From Chitinophagales bacterium (GTDB taxonomy: Bacteria > Bacteroidota > Bacteroidia > Chitinophagales > JADIYW01): a stretch of 64,000 nt of DNA. The notes under the pieces were generated by a model. That model did not search any database. It worked only from the letters and a program-made list of their open reading frames with translations, and was not told the origin of the DNA. Location of the stretch: contig JACJXT010000011.1 of assembly GCA_020636535.1 (NCBI GenBank), positions 1,736,001 through 1,800,000 of the forward strand. The letters are read 5' to 3'. Both the position numbers and the translations under genes were made by a program. Below are positions 1 to 8,455 of the stretch, in pieces; the first letter of the stretch is position 1; each line of letters opens with the position of its first letter.

Positions 1-1
1 A

Positions 2-1711
2 ATATATTTTGATAATATTAATTTCAATATTGATAATATCGATGCATTAAAACAATTAGCAGAAAAGCATCAATGTAATTTTTGGTATAACAACAATCAA
101 GTTCAAATAGCTATTGATGAAACAACTTCGTATGATGACATTCAGTTAATCGTAAATATTATAGCAAAGCATATTCAACAAAATCCTCCACAAATTACTG
201 TAGATAACAACATCAACATACCTAATGATTATTTAAGAACTGATGACATTTTAAAACATCAAGTGTTTAATAGCTATCATTCAGAACATGAAATGCTACG
301 GTATATCAAACGCTTAGAAGCAAAAGATTTGTCTTTGTGTCATGCCATGATTCCATTAGGAAGCTGTACGATGAAACTTAATGCTACTACACAAATGATT
401 CCTGTTTCTTGGAAAGCATTTGCCAATATGCATCCATTTGCACCAAGCAGTCAAACGCAAGGTTATCAAACCATCATACAAGAATTAGAACAGTTTTTAG
501 CCAACATTACTGGATTTTATGCTACATCCTTACAACCTAATTCTGGTGCTCAAGGCGAATATGCTGGATTAATGGTCATTCGTGCATTTCATGAAAATAA
601 TGGCGATACACACCGAAACATTGCCTTAATTCCATCATCTGCACATGGCACTAATCCTGCAAGTGCTGCCATGGCTGGTATGAAAATTATTATTGTTAAA
701 TGCGACGAGAATGGCAATATTGATGTGGCTGATTTAAAACAAAAAGCAGCAACTAATGCAGCGAACTTGTCTTGTTTAATGGTAACTTATCCATCTACAC
801 ATGGCGTATTTGAAGAAAGCATACAAGAAATCTGCGATATCATTCACCAAAATGGTGGCAAAGTATATATGGATGGTGCGAATATGAATGCACAAGTTGG
901 ATTAACCTCGCCTGCTAATATTGGTGCTGATGTTTGCCATCTTAACTTACATAAAACATTTGCTATTCCACATGGTGGTGGTGGTCCAGGTATGGGACCA
1001 ATTTGTGTTACCGAAGCATTGGCTCCTTTCCTACCATCTAATCCATTTGTAGCAACTGGTGGCAAACAAGCCATACCTGCTATTGCAGCAGCTCCGTTTG
1101 GTAGTGCTTCTATCTTGTTGATTTCTTATGCTTATATCAAATTATTAGGACAACAAGGCGTTAAAACGGCTACACAGTATGCTATTTTAAATGCCAATTA
1201 TATGAAAGCACGATTGGAAAAGCATTACGATATTTTATTTAAAGGCAAAAACAATACGGTAGCTCACGAGTTTATTATCGACTTACGACCTTTTAAAGCT
1301 AAGACAGGCATTGATGCGATTGATGTTGCCAAACGATTGATAGATTATGGATTTCATGCTCCAACAGTGGCTTTTCCTGTTGCAGGAACTTTAATGATAG
1401 AACCTACCGAAAGCGAAAGTTTAGTAGAATTAGACCGTTTTTGTGAGGCAATGATTGCCATTAAACAAGAAATTGATGCGATTGAAAATGGAACTTATAC
1501 AAAAGAAGACAATCCAGTTATTAATGCACCACATATATTACAAGAAATAGTTGGTGATGAATGGACACATGCTTATTCTAGAAAGGTAGCATCTTATCCA
1601 TTGCCGTATTTACAAGACCACAAGTTTTGGGCAAGTGTTGCTAAAATTGACAATACCTACGGCGACAGAAACCTAATGTGTACCTGTACACCTATTGAAG
1701 ATTATGTGTAA
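2..1711 (+). CDS. gcvP: Glycine dehydrogenase (decarboxylating), P-protein of the glycine cleavage system, C-terminal 569 residues (5' end outside window)
   Basis: The frame is open from the first bases of the window to the TAA at 1709-1711, so the gene enters from the left; the GTG at 263 is internal and not a start. P-proteins are usually about 950 residues, so roughly the last 60% is here. The PLP-binding signature HLNLHKTF followed by IPHGGGGPG is present, with the Schiff-base lysine at codon 953-955. Other family motifs seen are MIPLGSCTMK and SAHGTNPASA. The enzyme decarboxylates glycine and passes the aminomethyl group to lipoylated H-protein in the cytoplasm. No other gcv gene is in the window. 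It converges on the methyltransferase gene, which ends 39 bp downstream. Confidence 0.97.
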   Translation: MYFDNINFNIDNIDALKQLAEKHQCNFWYNNNQVQIAIDETTSYDDIQLIVNIIAKHIQQNPPQITVDNNINIPNDYLRTDDILKHQVFNSYHSEHEMLRYIKRLEAKDLSLCHAMIPLGSCTMKLNATTQMIPVSWKAFANMHPFAPSSQTQGYQTIIQELEQFLANITGFYATSLQPNSGAQGEYAGLMVIRAFHENNGDTHRNIALIPSSAHGTNPASAAMAGMKIIIVKCDENGNIDVADLKQKAATNAANLSCLMVTYPSTHGVFEESIQEICDIIHQNGGKVYMDGANMNAQVGLTSPANIGADVCHLNLHKTFAIPHGGGGPGMGPICVTEALAPFLPSNPFVATGGKQAIPAIAAAPFGSASILLISYAYIKLLGQQGVKTATQYAILNANYMKARLEKHYDILFKGKNNTVAHEFIIDLRPFKAKTGIDAIDVAKRLIDYGFHAPTVAFPVAGTLMIEPTESESLVELDRFCEAMIAIKQEIDAIENGTYTKEDNPVINAPHILQEIVGDEWTHAYSRKVASYPLPYLQDHKFWASVAKIDNTYGDRNLMCTCTPIEDYV

Positions 1712-1750
1712 AAATGTAGTTGATAAAGGCAAATAAATATTAACATATAA

Positions 1751-3595
1751 CTAATTGGGTAGTTCAATATTATAGCTTTCCTCTAAGAAAATATCAATAT
1801 CATTTTTATTAGTTTCATTAATTAAAAAATCAATATCATTTTGAGTAAAATTAGGAATTCCAAAATTTCTAATATACGCTCCATCTAATGAATAATAATT
1901 TGAGGAATAAGGCCTACTAGTTGATTTAATATAAAACCAAAATAAGCGCGATTCTAATATTACTTTAATTAATTGCATTTCTACATCTGAATGACCAATA
2001 ATAGCTTGACCATTATAAAATAATAAATCTTCATCATTACTGATTAAATAACTTGGAATCCTATCCGAAAATTTAGGAAAGAATAGTTTATTACTAACCT
2101 TTTCTAATGATTGCGTTCTGCCAAAAGCAAACCACTTTTCGTATTTGCCTTTTCCTTTATCTCTTTCTGCTAAAATATTACGCTTATGTTGTAGATATTC
2201 AAATGCCCTTGGAAATTGTTCTCGTAAATATTCTTCTTCTAATGCCTTGGGTTTTATTTCAGCATTATAAGGAAATAATACTTTTTCTCTGACACCTTCA
2301 AAATCAATCTCTCTACTCAATTTATTTGAATTCAAAATATCTTTACAGATACCTTTTTCTATAGGAAATAAAGTACCATTCTGTAAATAATAAAATTCTT
2401 CATCTTCTTTTACTGGCTTAAAAATATAGATGTCATTTCTTAAAGTAGCTATACCATGTCTAGTTTTATACCTTTCACCAAAGGACTTCCCAACTGCTTC
2501 AATCTTAGCAACTAGTGTATTATTATTTAAATTCCACCCTTGTTTTGCATTTAGTTTTTTATAGTTTATCTTTCTATATTGCCCCCTATTAGTAGGTAAT
2601 TCTTTTTTTTTGGATTTATAATATTCGATATAGTTTTGTTCTTCTTTTTCCAAAAAACAAATACAAGTATAAGTGCTTTTAGATTTGAAAATTTGATTTG
2701 TGCCAAAATCGATAATTCTAATACTTGTATTATTATCCTCAAAGTACTTTCTTAAAGCTCTACCATTTAAACTTTTAAAAAAAGTATTCATTGTAATAAA
2801 ACCAAGTGTTCCATTCTCTGCAAGATTTTCATACCCAATTTGAAAGAATGGAATATATAAATCAGGATTTCCTGAATTACATACCGACCATTTCTTAAGA
2901 TTTACTTTTACACTTTCTTCTAGATTCCTTATACGCACATACGGCGGATTTCCAATAATAATATCAAATCCTTCAAAATTCTGATATTCTTGTTCCCATT
3001 TAAAAAGCAAAGCATCACCTTGATGAATATTAAAATGGAATGTTCCAACATCTTCTCCTTCAGATAATGCTAATAAGCTTAGTAAAAGTTTACTTCGTGT
3101 AACTGAATAATCTTGAATATCTAAACCAAAAATTTGATTTTTAAAAATATATTGATAGCTGTTTTCTGTCTTTTTTTTCAGTTCTTTTGCAGCCGAATAT
3201 AAAAATCCAGAACAACCACAGGCAATATCTGCTACAGTAACTTCATCCAAATTATTTCTGTGATTGTTGAATGTTTGCTTTACAATATATTCTCTAATTT
3301 CTGAAGGTGTATAGATTGCTCCATTTACAATTCTGTCTGAAGGGGAAATAACGAATTCGAACAGTTCTATAAGTTTTTCAATATTGAATATTTGTACTTC
3401 ACTTTTTACAATTTCAATAAATTCAAGTAATTTTTTCCTTTTCTCTGACTTTCTTTTTGAGATTAAGTAGCTCTTAATAAATCTATTATTGATTACTTCT
3501 AAATTATTTATCTCAACAAATGCAGACACAATGAGCTTGTCCACTTCTTTTGGAAGTGGCGGATAGGATTTGAGATATTTGAAGATGTTGGTCAT
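1751..3595 (-). CDS. Eco57I-type adenine-specific (N6) DNA methyltransferase with TaqI-like specificity region
   Basis: 614 residues. Visible gamma-class N6-adenine methyltransferase motifs: AIYTPSEIREYIV (about 93-105, the usual YTP entry motif), motif I VADIACGCSGF (121-131) for AdoMet, and catalytic motif IV IIGNPPYVRI (213-222). The C-terminal half (about 350-600) has the layout of the TaqI-like target-recognition region of Eco57I-family enzymes. No PD-(D/E)XK nuclease motif is obvious in the short N-terminus, so it is probably methylation only, with cleavage supplied by the HNH protein encoded just upstream. It is the last gene of a four-gene minus-strand operon and starts 1 bp after the stop of the HNH gene. 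Target sequence cannot be read from the protein. Confidence 0.9.
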   Translation of the reverse strand: MTNIFKYLKSYPPLPKEVDKLIVSAFVEINNLEVINNRFIKSYLISKRKSEKRKKLLEFIEIVKSEVQIFNIEKLIELFEFVISPSDRIVNGAIYTPSEIREYIVKQTFNNHRNNLDEVTVADIACGCSGFLYSAAKELKKKTENSYQYIFKNQIFGLDIQDYSVTRSKLLLSLLALSEGEDVGTFHFNIHQGDALLFKWEQEYQNFEGFDIIIGNPPYVRIRNLEESVKVNLKKWSVCNSGNPDLYIPFFQIGYENLAENGTLGFITMNTFFKSLNGRALRKYFEDNNTSIRIIDFGTNQIFKSKSTYTCICFLEKEEQNYIEYYKSKKKELPTNRGQYRKINYKKLNAKQGWNLNNNTLVAKIEAVGKSFGERYKTRHGIATLRNDIYIFKPVKEDEEFYYLQNGTLFPIEKGICKDILNSNKLSREIDFEGVREKVLFPYNAEIKPKALEEEYLREQFPRAFEYLQHKRNILAERDKGKGKYEKWFAFGRTQSLEKVSNKLFFPKFSDRIPSYLISNDEDLLFYNGQAIIGHSDVEMQLIKVILESRLFWFYIKSTSRPYSSNYYSLDGAYIRNFGIPNFTQNDIDFLINETNKNDIDIFLEESYNIELPN

Positions 3596-3596
3596 T

Positions 3597-4157
3597 TTAA
3601 AGTGTTGCTTTCAAATATTTTTTATAATCCATGTATTGAAATGCTATTGCGATAAATAACTCTTTTGCTTCTGCCTCGCCTGTATTTTCAATTAAAATTC
3701 TTAATTGTTTCATTTTCGATTCTAATTGCTCTAGCATCCAAATAATACTGTATCTTTTTAAATATAGCTTTAAACGGACATACATATATTTTGCAGAATC
3801 TGAATCCTCTCTAGGGAAAATGTTTCCAAGTTCATCTCTATAAAAATGTAAGTTGTAATCTACATCAACAGGATCTAAGTATTTTCCATTATCGTCCCCT
3901 TTGGCACGGTTCACATAAGAACATGAATACACTAAATTGGAATACTTTGTTTCCAAATCAGGATAAATTGATTTTGGCTTGAAATGGTCAATTTGAAAAT
4001 TATTTTTACCTCCAAACCAAATCTGTTGGCAACAAGTATAACCACATCTTTCTTTAAAGTCCATTTCCAAAGAATCTTTATATCTTTTATAATCCTTTAA
4101 TTCTTTGCCTGCGTAAGTTCTGGATGGAGGTTCAACTCTATATACTATTTGATTCAT
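3597..4157 (-). CDS. HNH endonuclease, predicted nuclease of the defence operon
   Basis: 186 residues with an HNH/beta-beta-alpha-metal core: C38 and C42/C43 just before the core, the metal and catalytic pair D57-H58 in FQIDHFKPKS, then N74 (YSNLVYSC) and N83 (YVNRAKGDD). The arrangement resembles the small HNH proteins found in restriction and Septu-like systems, but I cannot name a specific family. The C-terminal half (about 125-180) is helical and may mediate interaction. The start ATG overlaps the stop of the receiver gene as ATGA, implying translational coupling, and the methyltransferase follows 1 bp later. It is the only recognisable nuclease in the operon, so it is the natural candidate for DNA cleavage. 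Confidence 0.85.
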   Translation of the reverse strand: MNQIVYRVEPPSRTYAGKELKDYKRYKDSLEMDFKERCGYTCCQQIWFGGKNNFQIDHFKPKSIYPDLETKYSNLVYSCSYVNRAKGDDNGKYLDPVDVDYNLHFYRDELGNIFPREDSDSAKYMYVRLKLYLKRYSIIWMLEQLESKMKQLRILIENTGEAEAKELFIAIAFQYMDYKKYLKATL

Positions 4158-4780
4158 TTGTCTCCTCCAAGTTTTTTGGTTAAGTCATCAACTCTTTTCA
4201 AAAGCTCTGATAAATCAGATGCCTCTTTATCATCTCTCAAAATATTTGGAATTCGACTTTCCTTATCCAAGGATTTTTCAATTTTTGAATCCAATTCTGC
4301 TAGCTCATCAATTTCCGAAGCATCTAACTTTCTTTTCTTACTTTCAGAAATCAACTCTAACAATCTATTTTCGTCAACTTCTAATTTATGCTTGTATTTT
4401 TCAATCTGTGCTTTTACCCTTTGAAGAAAGGTTTCTCCTTGATCCATTTCTTTCTTTTCATAAATTATATTTACATCTTCTCCTTTTGAGATGGCATCAT
4501 CTTCATAGGAAGTAAGAATAAATACAGGAAATCCTTCTCTTTTCTTAAGAAACAAGCTTACTAAATCAGTTCCATCGTAATGAACTGTTGAAAGTTGTTC
4601 TGCAAAATCAAAATCAGAAATTATTGCATCAACATGACTCTGTAAAATGTCATTGCAAGTTTCTTCTATTGAATCATTAGGAATGATAGGAACGACATCA
4701 AAATAATTATAAGAAAACCGTTGAAATCTTCTTGTATCAGCATCTGATTCGTCTATATATGCTATTTTATATTTTGCCAT
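4154..4780 (-). CDS. Response-regulator receiver-domain protein with helical/coiled-coil tail, no DNA-binding domain
   Basis: 208 residues. The N-terminal 115 residues carry a complete receiver signature: acidic pair D10-E11 (AYIDES), phospho-acceptor D56 (IISDFD), switch threonine T90 (ILTSYE) and lysine K109 (YEKKEM). The rest (about 120-205) is charged and strongly helical, with no helix-turn-helix and no output enzyme, so output is probably by protein contact. It lies 5 bp downstream of the dual-ATPase gene, whose C-terminal half looks like a histidine kinase, and overlaps the HNH gene by 4 bp. Inference: the kinase-like protein phosphorylates D56, and the phosphorylation state controls the nuclease or methyltransferase. 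Confidence 0.85.
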   Translation of the reverse strand: MAKYKIAYIDESDADTRRFQRFSYNYFDVVPIIPNDSIEETCNDILQSHVDAIISDFDFAEQLSTVHYDGTDLVSLFLKKREGFPVFILTSYEDDAISKGEDVNIIYEKKEMDQGETFLQRVKAQIEKYKHKLEVDENRLLELISESKKRKLDASEIDELAELDSKIEKSLDKESRIPNILRDDKEASDLSELLKRVDDLTKKLGGDK

Positions 4781-4785
4781 GACAA

Positions 4786-7119
4786 TTAATTATGTGGTAA
4801 TGTTATTTTAATTTTAAAATGTGGTCGGGCGTTTACGATTTCTATATCTCCGTTATACTCATCAATGGTAGATTTTACTATCCACATTCCTAATCCTGTT
4901 CCAATTTTTTCTCCGGTTTTATCGTCTCGTTTGGTGGTATAAAAAGGTTGAAAAATTTTATTAGCATCGGTTATTTCCTCTAATAAACCTGGTCCAAAAT
5001 CTTCATAAATCACACTTATTCCATTTGAATCTAAAGGACTAAATGAAAAACTTAGTTTTATTTCCCGCACATCTCCAGCATCGCTACGCTTATAAGCATC
5101 AACAGAATTTGTAATTAAATTATTGAATATCCCATCTAAATCAATTTCATGCCCATTGAAGTTAACTTCTGAAAACTTCCATTTATCTATTGTCAATTTT
5201 ATATTTCTCCTTGATAACAATGAACTCCATATTTTTTCTAATCCTTCAATATAAGTAACCATATTAATGATTCTCCTTGATCGTTTGTCTTTTCTTACGG
5301 ACGAAATCGAGAAATCAAGCCATGATTTCAATCTCTCATCTTGTTTTCTCATATCGGAAAGCATAATATACGGATCAAAAAAATCGGGAAGTTGTTTTAG
5401 TTTTTCCATATCAATGATTTCTAATAAAACTTGTTTTAGTTCATCGGTACGAGGTAAAATGCTGTCTGTGTGATTTCTAAATTCATGTGCAAAGGAGGTA
5501 ACAATCAATCCTGCACTCGCTAAAACTCTAAGAATTTTTTGCTCGTCTTGAAGTTCTTCTATATCTTCCTTATATGCCTCAATCGCACTTATTAAAGTGT
5601 TTTTTTCTGCACTTTCTTCTTCCGGTGTTGCTGATTTATTAGAATTTTTCTTGTTCTTTATTATGTTTTCTGCATCCTCTTGAGCTTTTCTTTTTTTGTT
5701 ATTATCATCGTATATTTTTTTCAAGGACATCATTATTTGATTTCTGTCCTGTTCAAAAATCTCGATAATTGATTTTAGAATTTCTTTGAAAAGATTAAAA
5801 GCATCATTCTCTTGCAATCCCTCTCTGCTCGATTTGTCTTCAAAGTTGATATTGTCTATTCTTGAAATGTTTACAATACCATATACCTGTTGTGGTCTTA
5901 CTCGATAACCCGGCCTTGTTACAGTTGGATTACTTAAAGCTCTTTTTCCTAAGTCTAACCAATCGAAGGAACTGCTTTTTGTTTCTCCATATGGTCTAAC
6001 TCTAAAATTATCTCTAAAAATTTTTATTCCACCAAACTTATCTAACCAATTTGTTCTTTGACTATAATTGACAGATTTATATGGATATTTCGTTATATCC
6101 TCATCCCTTTCCTGCCCTCCACCTCTTTTCATAAAATAAAAAGAAAATGTAAACGCACCTATTTTATTTAGATTATCATTCTTGTCAATATCTTTATATC
6201 CGGGAATAAGATTTTCAAGTTTGGTTGCCATCTCGAAAACACCATCATCAAATGCTTTTAATTGATATTGCGTTTGATTCAACTTCGATTTATCAAAAAA
6301 ACCGATTCTCTTTAGGTCACCGAGATTAAGTTCATTTCTATAAACTTCAACCTTCACATTTTGGCTTTCATCAACAGTTGCTGTCACTTTATAATCAAAG
6401 TCGTCACAAGAAGTCGGCTGGATTTTACCATATTTTTCAGGCTCTATTGTACTGAAAAGAAATACTTCAAAAATATTTGTTTCAAGAGGGGGAAGTAAAA
6501 TTTCCAAATTGGAATACAAAGATTGTATGGCTTTTTCGTCCCAACTATCTCGTAGTTTATCTATAGAAATCAACGTTCCTTTTTCTTCTTTCCAATAATC
6601 AATAATTGACTGACTAAGACCTGAAAAATTTTGAACTTCAATAACTTCATCCAATAAATTACTATTCCCAACTTGCAATGTCGCTTTTATATCTGAGATA
6701 ACTGCTCCTGTATTTTCAAACTGATTCCAATCTACATCCCAAACCAAGCTTTCAGAATCAATCGTTTTAGTAACCATAATGCTTGACCTTCCAAGTCGGT
6801 CAAGAGCAAACCTACCAATACCTTTAGCACCTGTTTTTATTCTTGATTTTGTCTTAAAGTTTACTTTTTTATCATCTGTCCCAATAGTCATCCAATGTGT
6901 CTTAATCCTTTCTACTGTCATGCCATCTCCATTATCCATGATGCGAATTGTATCATTTACTGGATCAATAATTATTACACAGATGGAAGCATCGGCATCA
7001 TAACTATTTTTCACCAATTCAATAATAGCACCTTCAGCATTAGCAAAATTTTCCTGACCAATCAGTCGTGCTGTTCTTGCAGATACAGTAAAAGGTATAT
7101 TAATTATATTATTAGTCAT
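4786..7119 (-). CDS. Dual GHKL ATPase: N-terminal MORC/MutL-like ATPase fused to C-terminal histidine-kinase module
   Basis: 777 residues, first gene of the defence-like operon. N-terminal GHKL module (1-110): IIELVKNSYDADA with catalytic-type E34 and N38, DNGDGM (62-67), and GAKGIGRFALDRLG (97-110). The middle (about 120-440) resembles the transducer part of MORC/MutL-type ATPases. A coiled coil (about 460-530) leads to FAHEFRN with H544 as a possible phospho-accepting histidine, then a second GHKL module: N box FNNLITNSVDAY (about 664-675), G1 DFGPG (706-710), G2 GTGLGMWIV (739-747). No transmembrane segment or PAS/HAMP domain, so it is cytosolic. Two complete ATP-binding modules in one chain is unusual. 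MORC-type ATPases are known in restriction-modification operons; coupling to a two-component relay is my inference from the adjacent receiver gene. Confidence 0.9.
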   Translation of the reverse strand: MTNNIINIPFTVSARTARLIGQENFANAEGAIIELVKNSYDADASICVIIIDPVNDTIRIMDNGDGMTVERIKTHWMTIGTDDKKVNFKTKSRIKTGAKGIGRFALDRLGRSSIMVTKTIDSESLVWDVDWNQFENTGAVISDIKATLQVGNSNLLDEVIEVQNFSGLSQSIIDYWKEEKGTLISIDKLRDSWDEKAIQSLYSNLEILLPPLETNIFEVFLFSTIEPEKYGKIQPTSCDDFDYKVTATVDESQNVKVEVYRNELNLGDLKRIGFFDKSKLNQTQYQLKAFDDGVFEMATKLENLIPGYKDIDKNDNLNKIGAFTFSFYFMKRGGGQERDEDITKYPYKSVNYSQRTNWLDKFGGIKIFRDNFRVRPYGETKSSSFDWLDLGKRALSNPTVTRPGYRVRPQQVYGIVNISRIDNINFEDKSSREGLQENDAFNLFKEILKSIIEIFEQDRNQIMMSLKKIYDDNNKKRKAQEDAENIIKNKKNSNKSATPEEESAEKNTLISAIEAYKEDIEELQDEQKILRVLASAGLIVTSFAHEFRNHTDSILPRTDELKQVLLEIIDMEKLKQLPDFFDPYIMLSDMRKQDERLKSWLDFSISSVRKDKRSRRIINMVTYIEGLEKIWSSLLSRRNIKLTIDKWKFSEVNFNGHEIDLDGIFNNLITNSVDAYKRSDAGDVREIKLSFSFSPLDSNGISVIYEDFGPGLLEEITDANKIFQPFYTTKRDDKTGEKIGTGLGMWIVKSTIDEYNGDIEIVNARPHFKIKITLPHN

Positions 7120-7159
7120 TTGTATGCTAAACTACCATTCTAATCGTTAATAAATATAG

Positions 7160-7190
7160 CAAATTTAAAATCTTTAAGTAATATTTTCAA
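7160..7190 (-). promoter_or_regulatory. Candidate promoter of the four-gene defence operon
   Basis: On the minus strand a TAAATTTG element (7160-7167) fits the Bacteroidota -7 consensus TAnnTTTG, and a TTG (7188-7190) lies 20 bp upstream at the place of the -33 element. The predicted transcript would begin about 35 nt before the ATG at 7119. Motif and spacing are seen directly; promoter activity is inferred. Confidence 0.45.
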
Positions 7191-7302
7191 TATATGCCTG
7201 TTATTTTGGATTAACAGGTAAAATAATAACTTAAAATTATTCTTTTTTCAAATACTTACCTAAAGTTTTTTACAAGGCATTAAAGAGAGTTTCATACAGT
7301 AA

Positions 7303-7531
7303 TGAAGTAGCTTCACAAAGTATTGTAGTTGCTACATGGTGGTCTATAGTTAGCTACACATAGTGTTGTAGTGGCTACATGGTAGTCTGTAGTTAGCTAC
7401 ACATAGTGTTGTAGTAGCTACATGGTGGACTGTAGTTAGCTACACATAGTGTTGTAGTGGCTACATGATGGTCTGTAGATAACTACGCATAGTATTGTAC
7501 TAGCTACATGATGGTCTGTAGTTGGCTACAT
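7303..7531. repeat. Array of eleven dyad-symmetric sites, 43-bp tandem period made of 21- and 22-bp half-units
   Basis: Sites of the form TGTAG-N3/4-CTACA start at 7303, 7324, 7345, 7367, 7388, 7410, 7431, 7453, 7474, 7496 and 7517, so spacing alternates strictly 21/22 bp (about two helical turns). N4-spaced sites (TGTAG TTAG CTACA) alternate with N3-spaced ones (TGTAG TGG CTACA). The outermost site reads TGAAG TAG CTTCA: both arms changed together and symmetry is kept. The array fills the middle of the 586-bp gap between the divergent defence operon and the 236-aa gene. A further inverted repeat lies at 7545-7566 (aactacatg / catgtagtt, 4-nt spacer). No CRISPR-like unique spacers and no coding frame. 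The flanks (7120-7302, 7567-7705) hold nothing else recognised apart from the defence-operon promoter. Confidence 0.85.
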
Positions 7532-7705
7532 ATAACATAAAAGCAACTACATGGGTACATGTAGTTAAAATATTCTAATAAATGCAAACAATAGATATAA
7601 AATACTGCTATTTAACTAAACGAATGTTAATATATATTATATGGTACAATAAATGAATTGTTTTGGCGTATATATTTTATTATTCATCACTAAAAAAAAT
7701 TAATT

Positions 7706-8416
7706 ATGGCTTCAAATTCAAATGGAGTTTTTCCAAGAACAAGCTCCGAAAAACAAGTATGGCTAAAAAACTTTGCCAACAAATTGAGCAAGTATGCAGC
7801 AAAGTACAATATTAGCACCGCCGAAGTAAACGAAGTTAAAGCATCAGACAATGCTTACTCGTACTACTTAAACTACAAAATACAACACAGCGAGTTTCAA
7901 AAGAAACTAAATGCTTATCTTAATGAAATTCAAGATGGAATTAATGCACAAGGCACTGCCAGCGTAGCACCGAGTCCGCCAACTTTGGGCAATGCACCTG
8001 CAGCTATTGTGCCTGGCATTTTTGTTAGGGTAAAATCGTTAACTAAAAGAATTAAAGGACATTTGGGTTATACCATTGCCGATGGTTTGGACTTAGGTAT
8101 TGAAACACCAAGTACTAAAACAGTAAAACCTAGCTTAAGTACTATTAAACCTAGTATTGTATTACGATTAATGGAAGGTGGACAGCCAGAAGTTATTTGG
8201 AAAAGAAATGGCATGAATGCTTTAGAAATTTGGGTAGACCGTGGCAATGGTTTTGAATTTTGTGATATTGACACCAAACCAAATTATGTAGATGAGCATC
8301 CATTACCAAAAAATGCTGAGCTATGGAAATATAAAGCGATTTATAGAGTGGACGATAAGATTGTAGGTCATTGGAGCGATATTGTTAGTATTACGGTAGT
8401 AAAGCAGTTGTTATAA
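7706..8416 (+). CDS. Conserved-looking 236-aa protein of unknown function
   Basis: Not recognised. Residues 1-75 are helical and polar with no signal peptide (starts MASNSNGVFPRTSSEKQVW). A low-complexity Ala/Pro/Ser linker (about 85-105) follows. The C-terminal part (about 150-235) has the alternating pattern of a beta-sandwich, with IWVDRGNGFEF, ELWKYKAIYRVDD and GHWSDIVSITV resembling the end of a fibronectin-type-III-like domain. It stands alone, 290 bp before the ClC gene and downstream of the dyad array. The ATG follows an A-rich stretch typical of translation starts in this genome. No catalytic motif can be pointed out. A structural or binding role is possible but not shown. Confidence 0.8.
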   Translation: MASNSNGVFPRTSSEKQVWLKNFANKLSKYAAKYNISTAEVNEVKASDNAYSYYLNYKIQHSEFQKKLNAYLNEIQDGINAQGTASVAPSPPTLGNAPAAIVPGIFVRVKSLTKRIKGHLGYTIADGLDLGIETPSTKTVKPSLSTIKPSIVLRLMEGGQPEVIWKRNGMNALEIWVDRGNGFEFCDIDTKPNYVDEHPLPKNAELWKYKAIYRVDDKIVGHWSDIVSITVVKQLL

Positions 8417-8455
8417 TATAGATTGCTAGATATTAGATTATTAGATGTTAACCTG

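Noticed and set aside
263..265. GTG as start of gcvP
   Set aside because: The frame is open and conserved back to the first bases of the window; the gene is cut by the edge.
844..1074. Antisense gene inside gcvP
   Set aside because: Open only because of the composition of the sense gene; no start context and no protein-like pattern.
7303..7531. CRISPR array
   Set aside because: The period is regular (43 bp) but the whole unit repeats; there are no unique spacers, and no cas gene is near.
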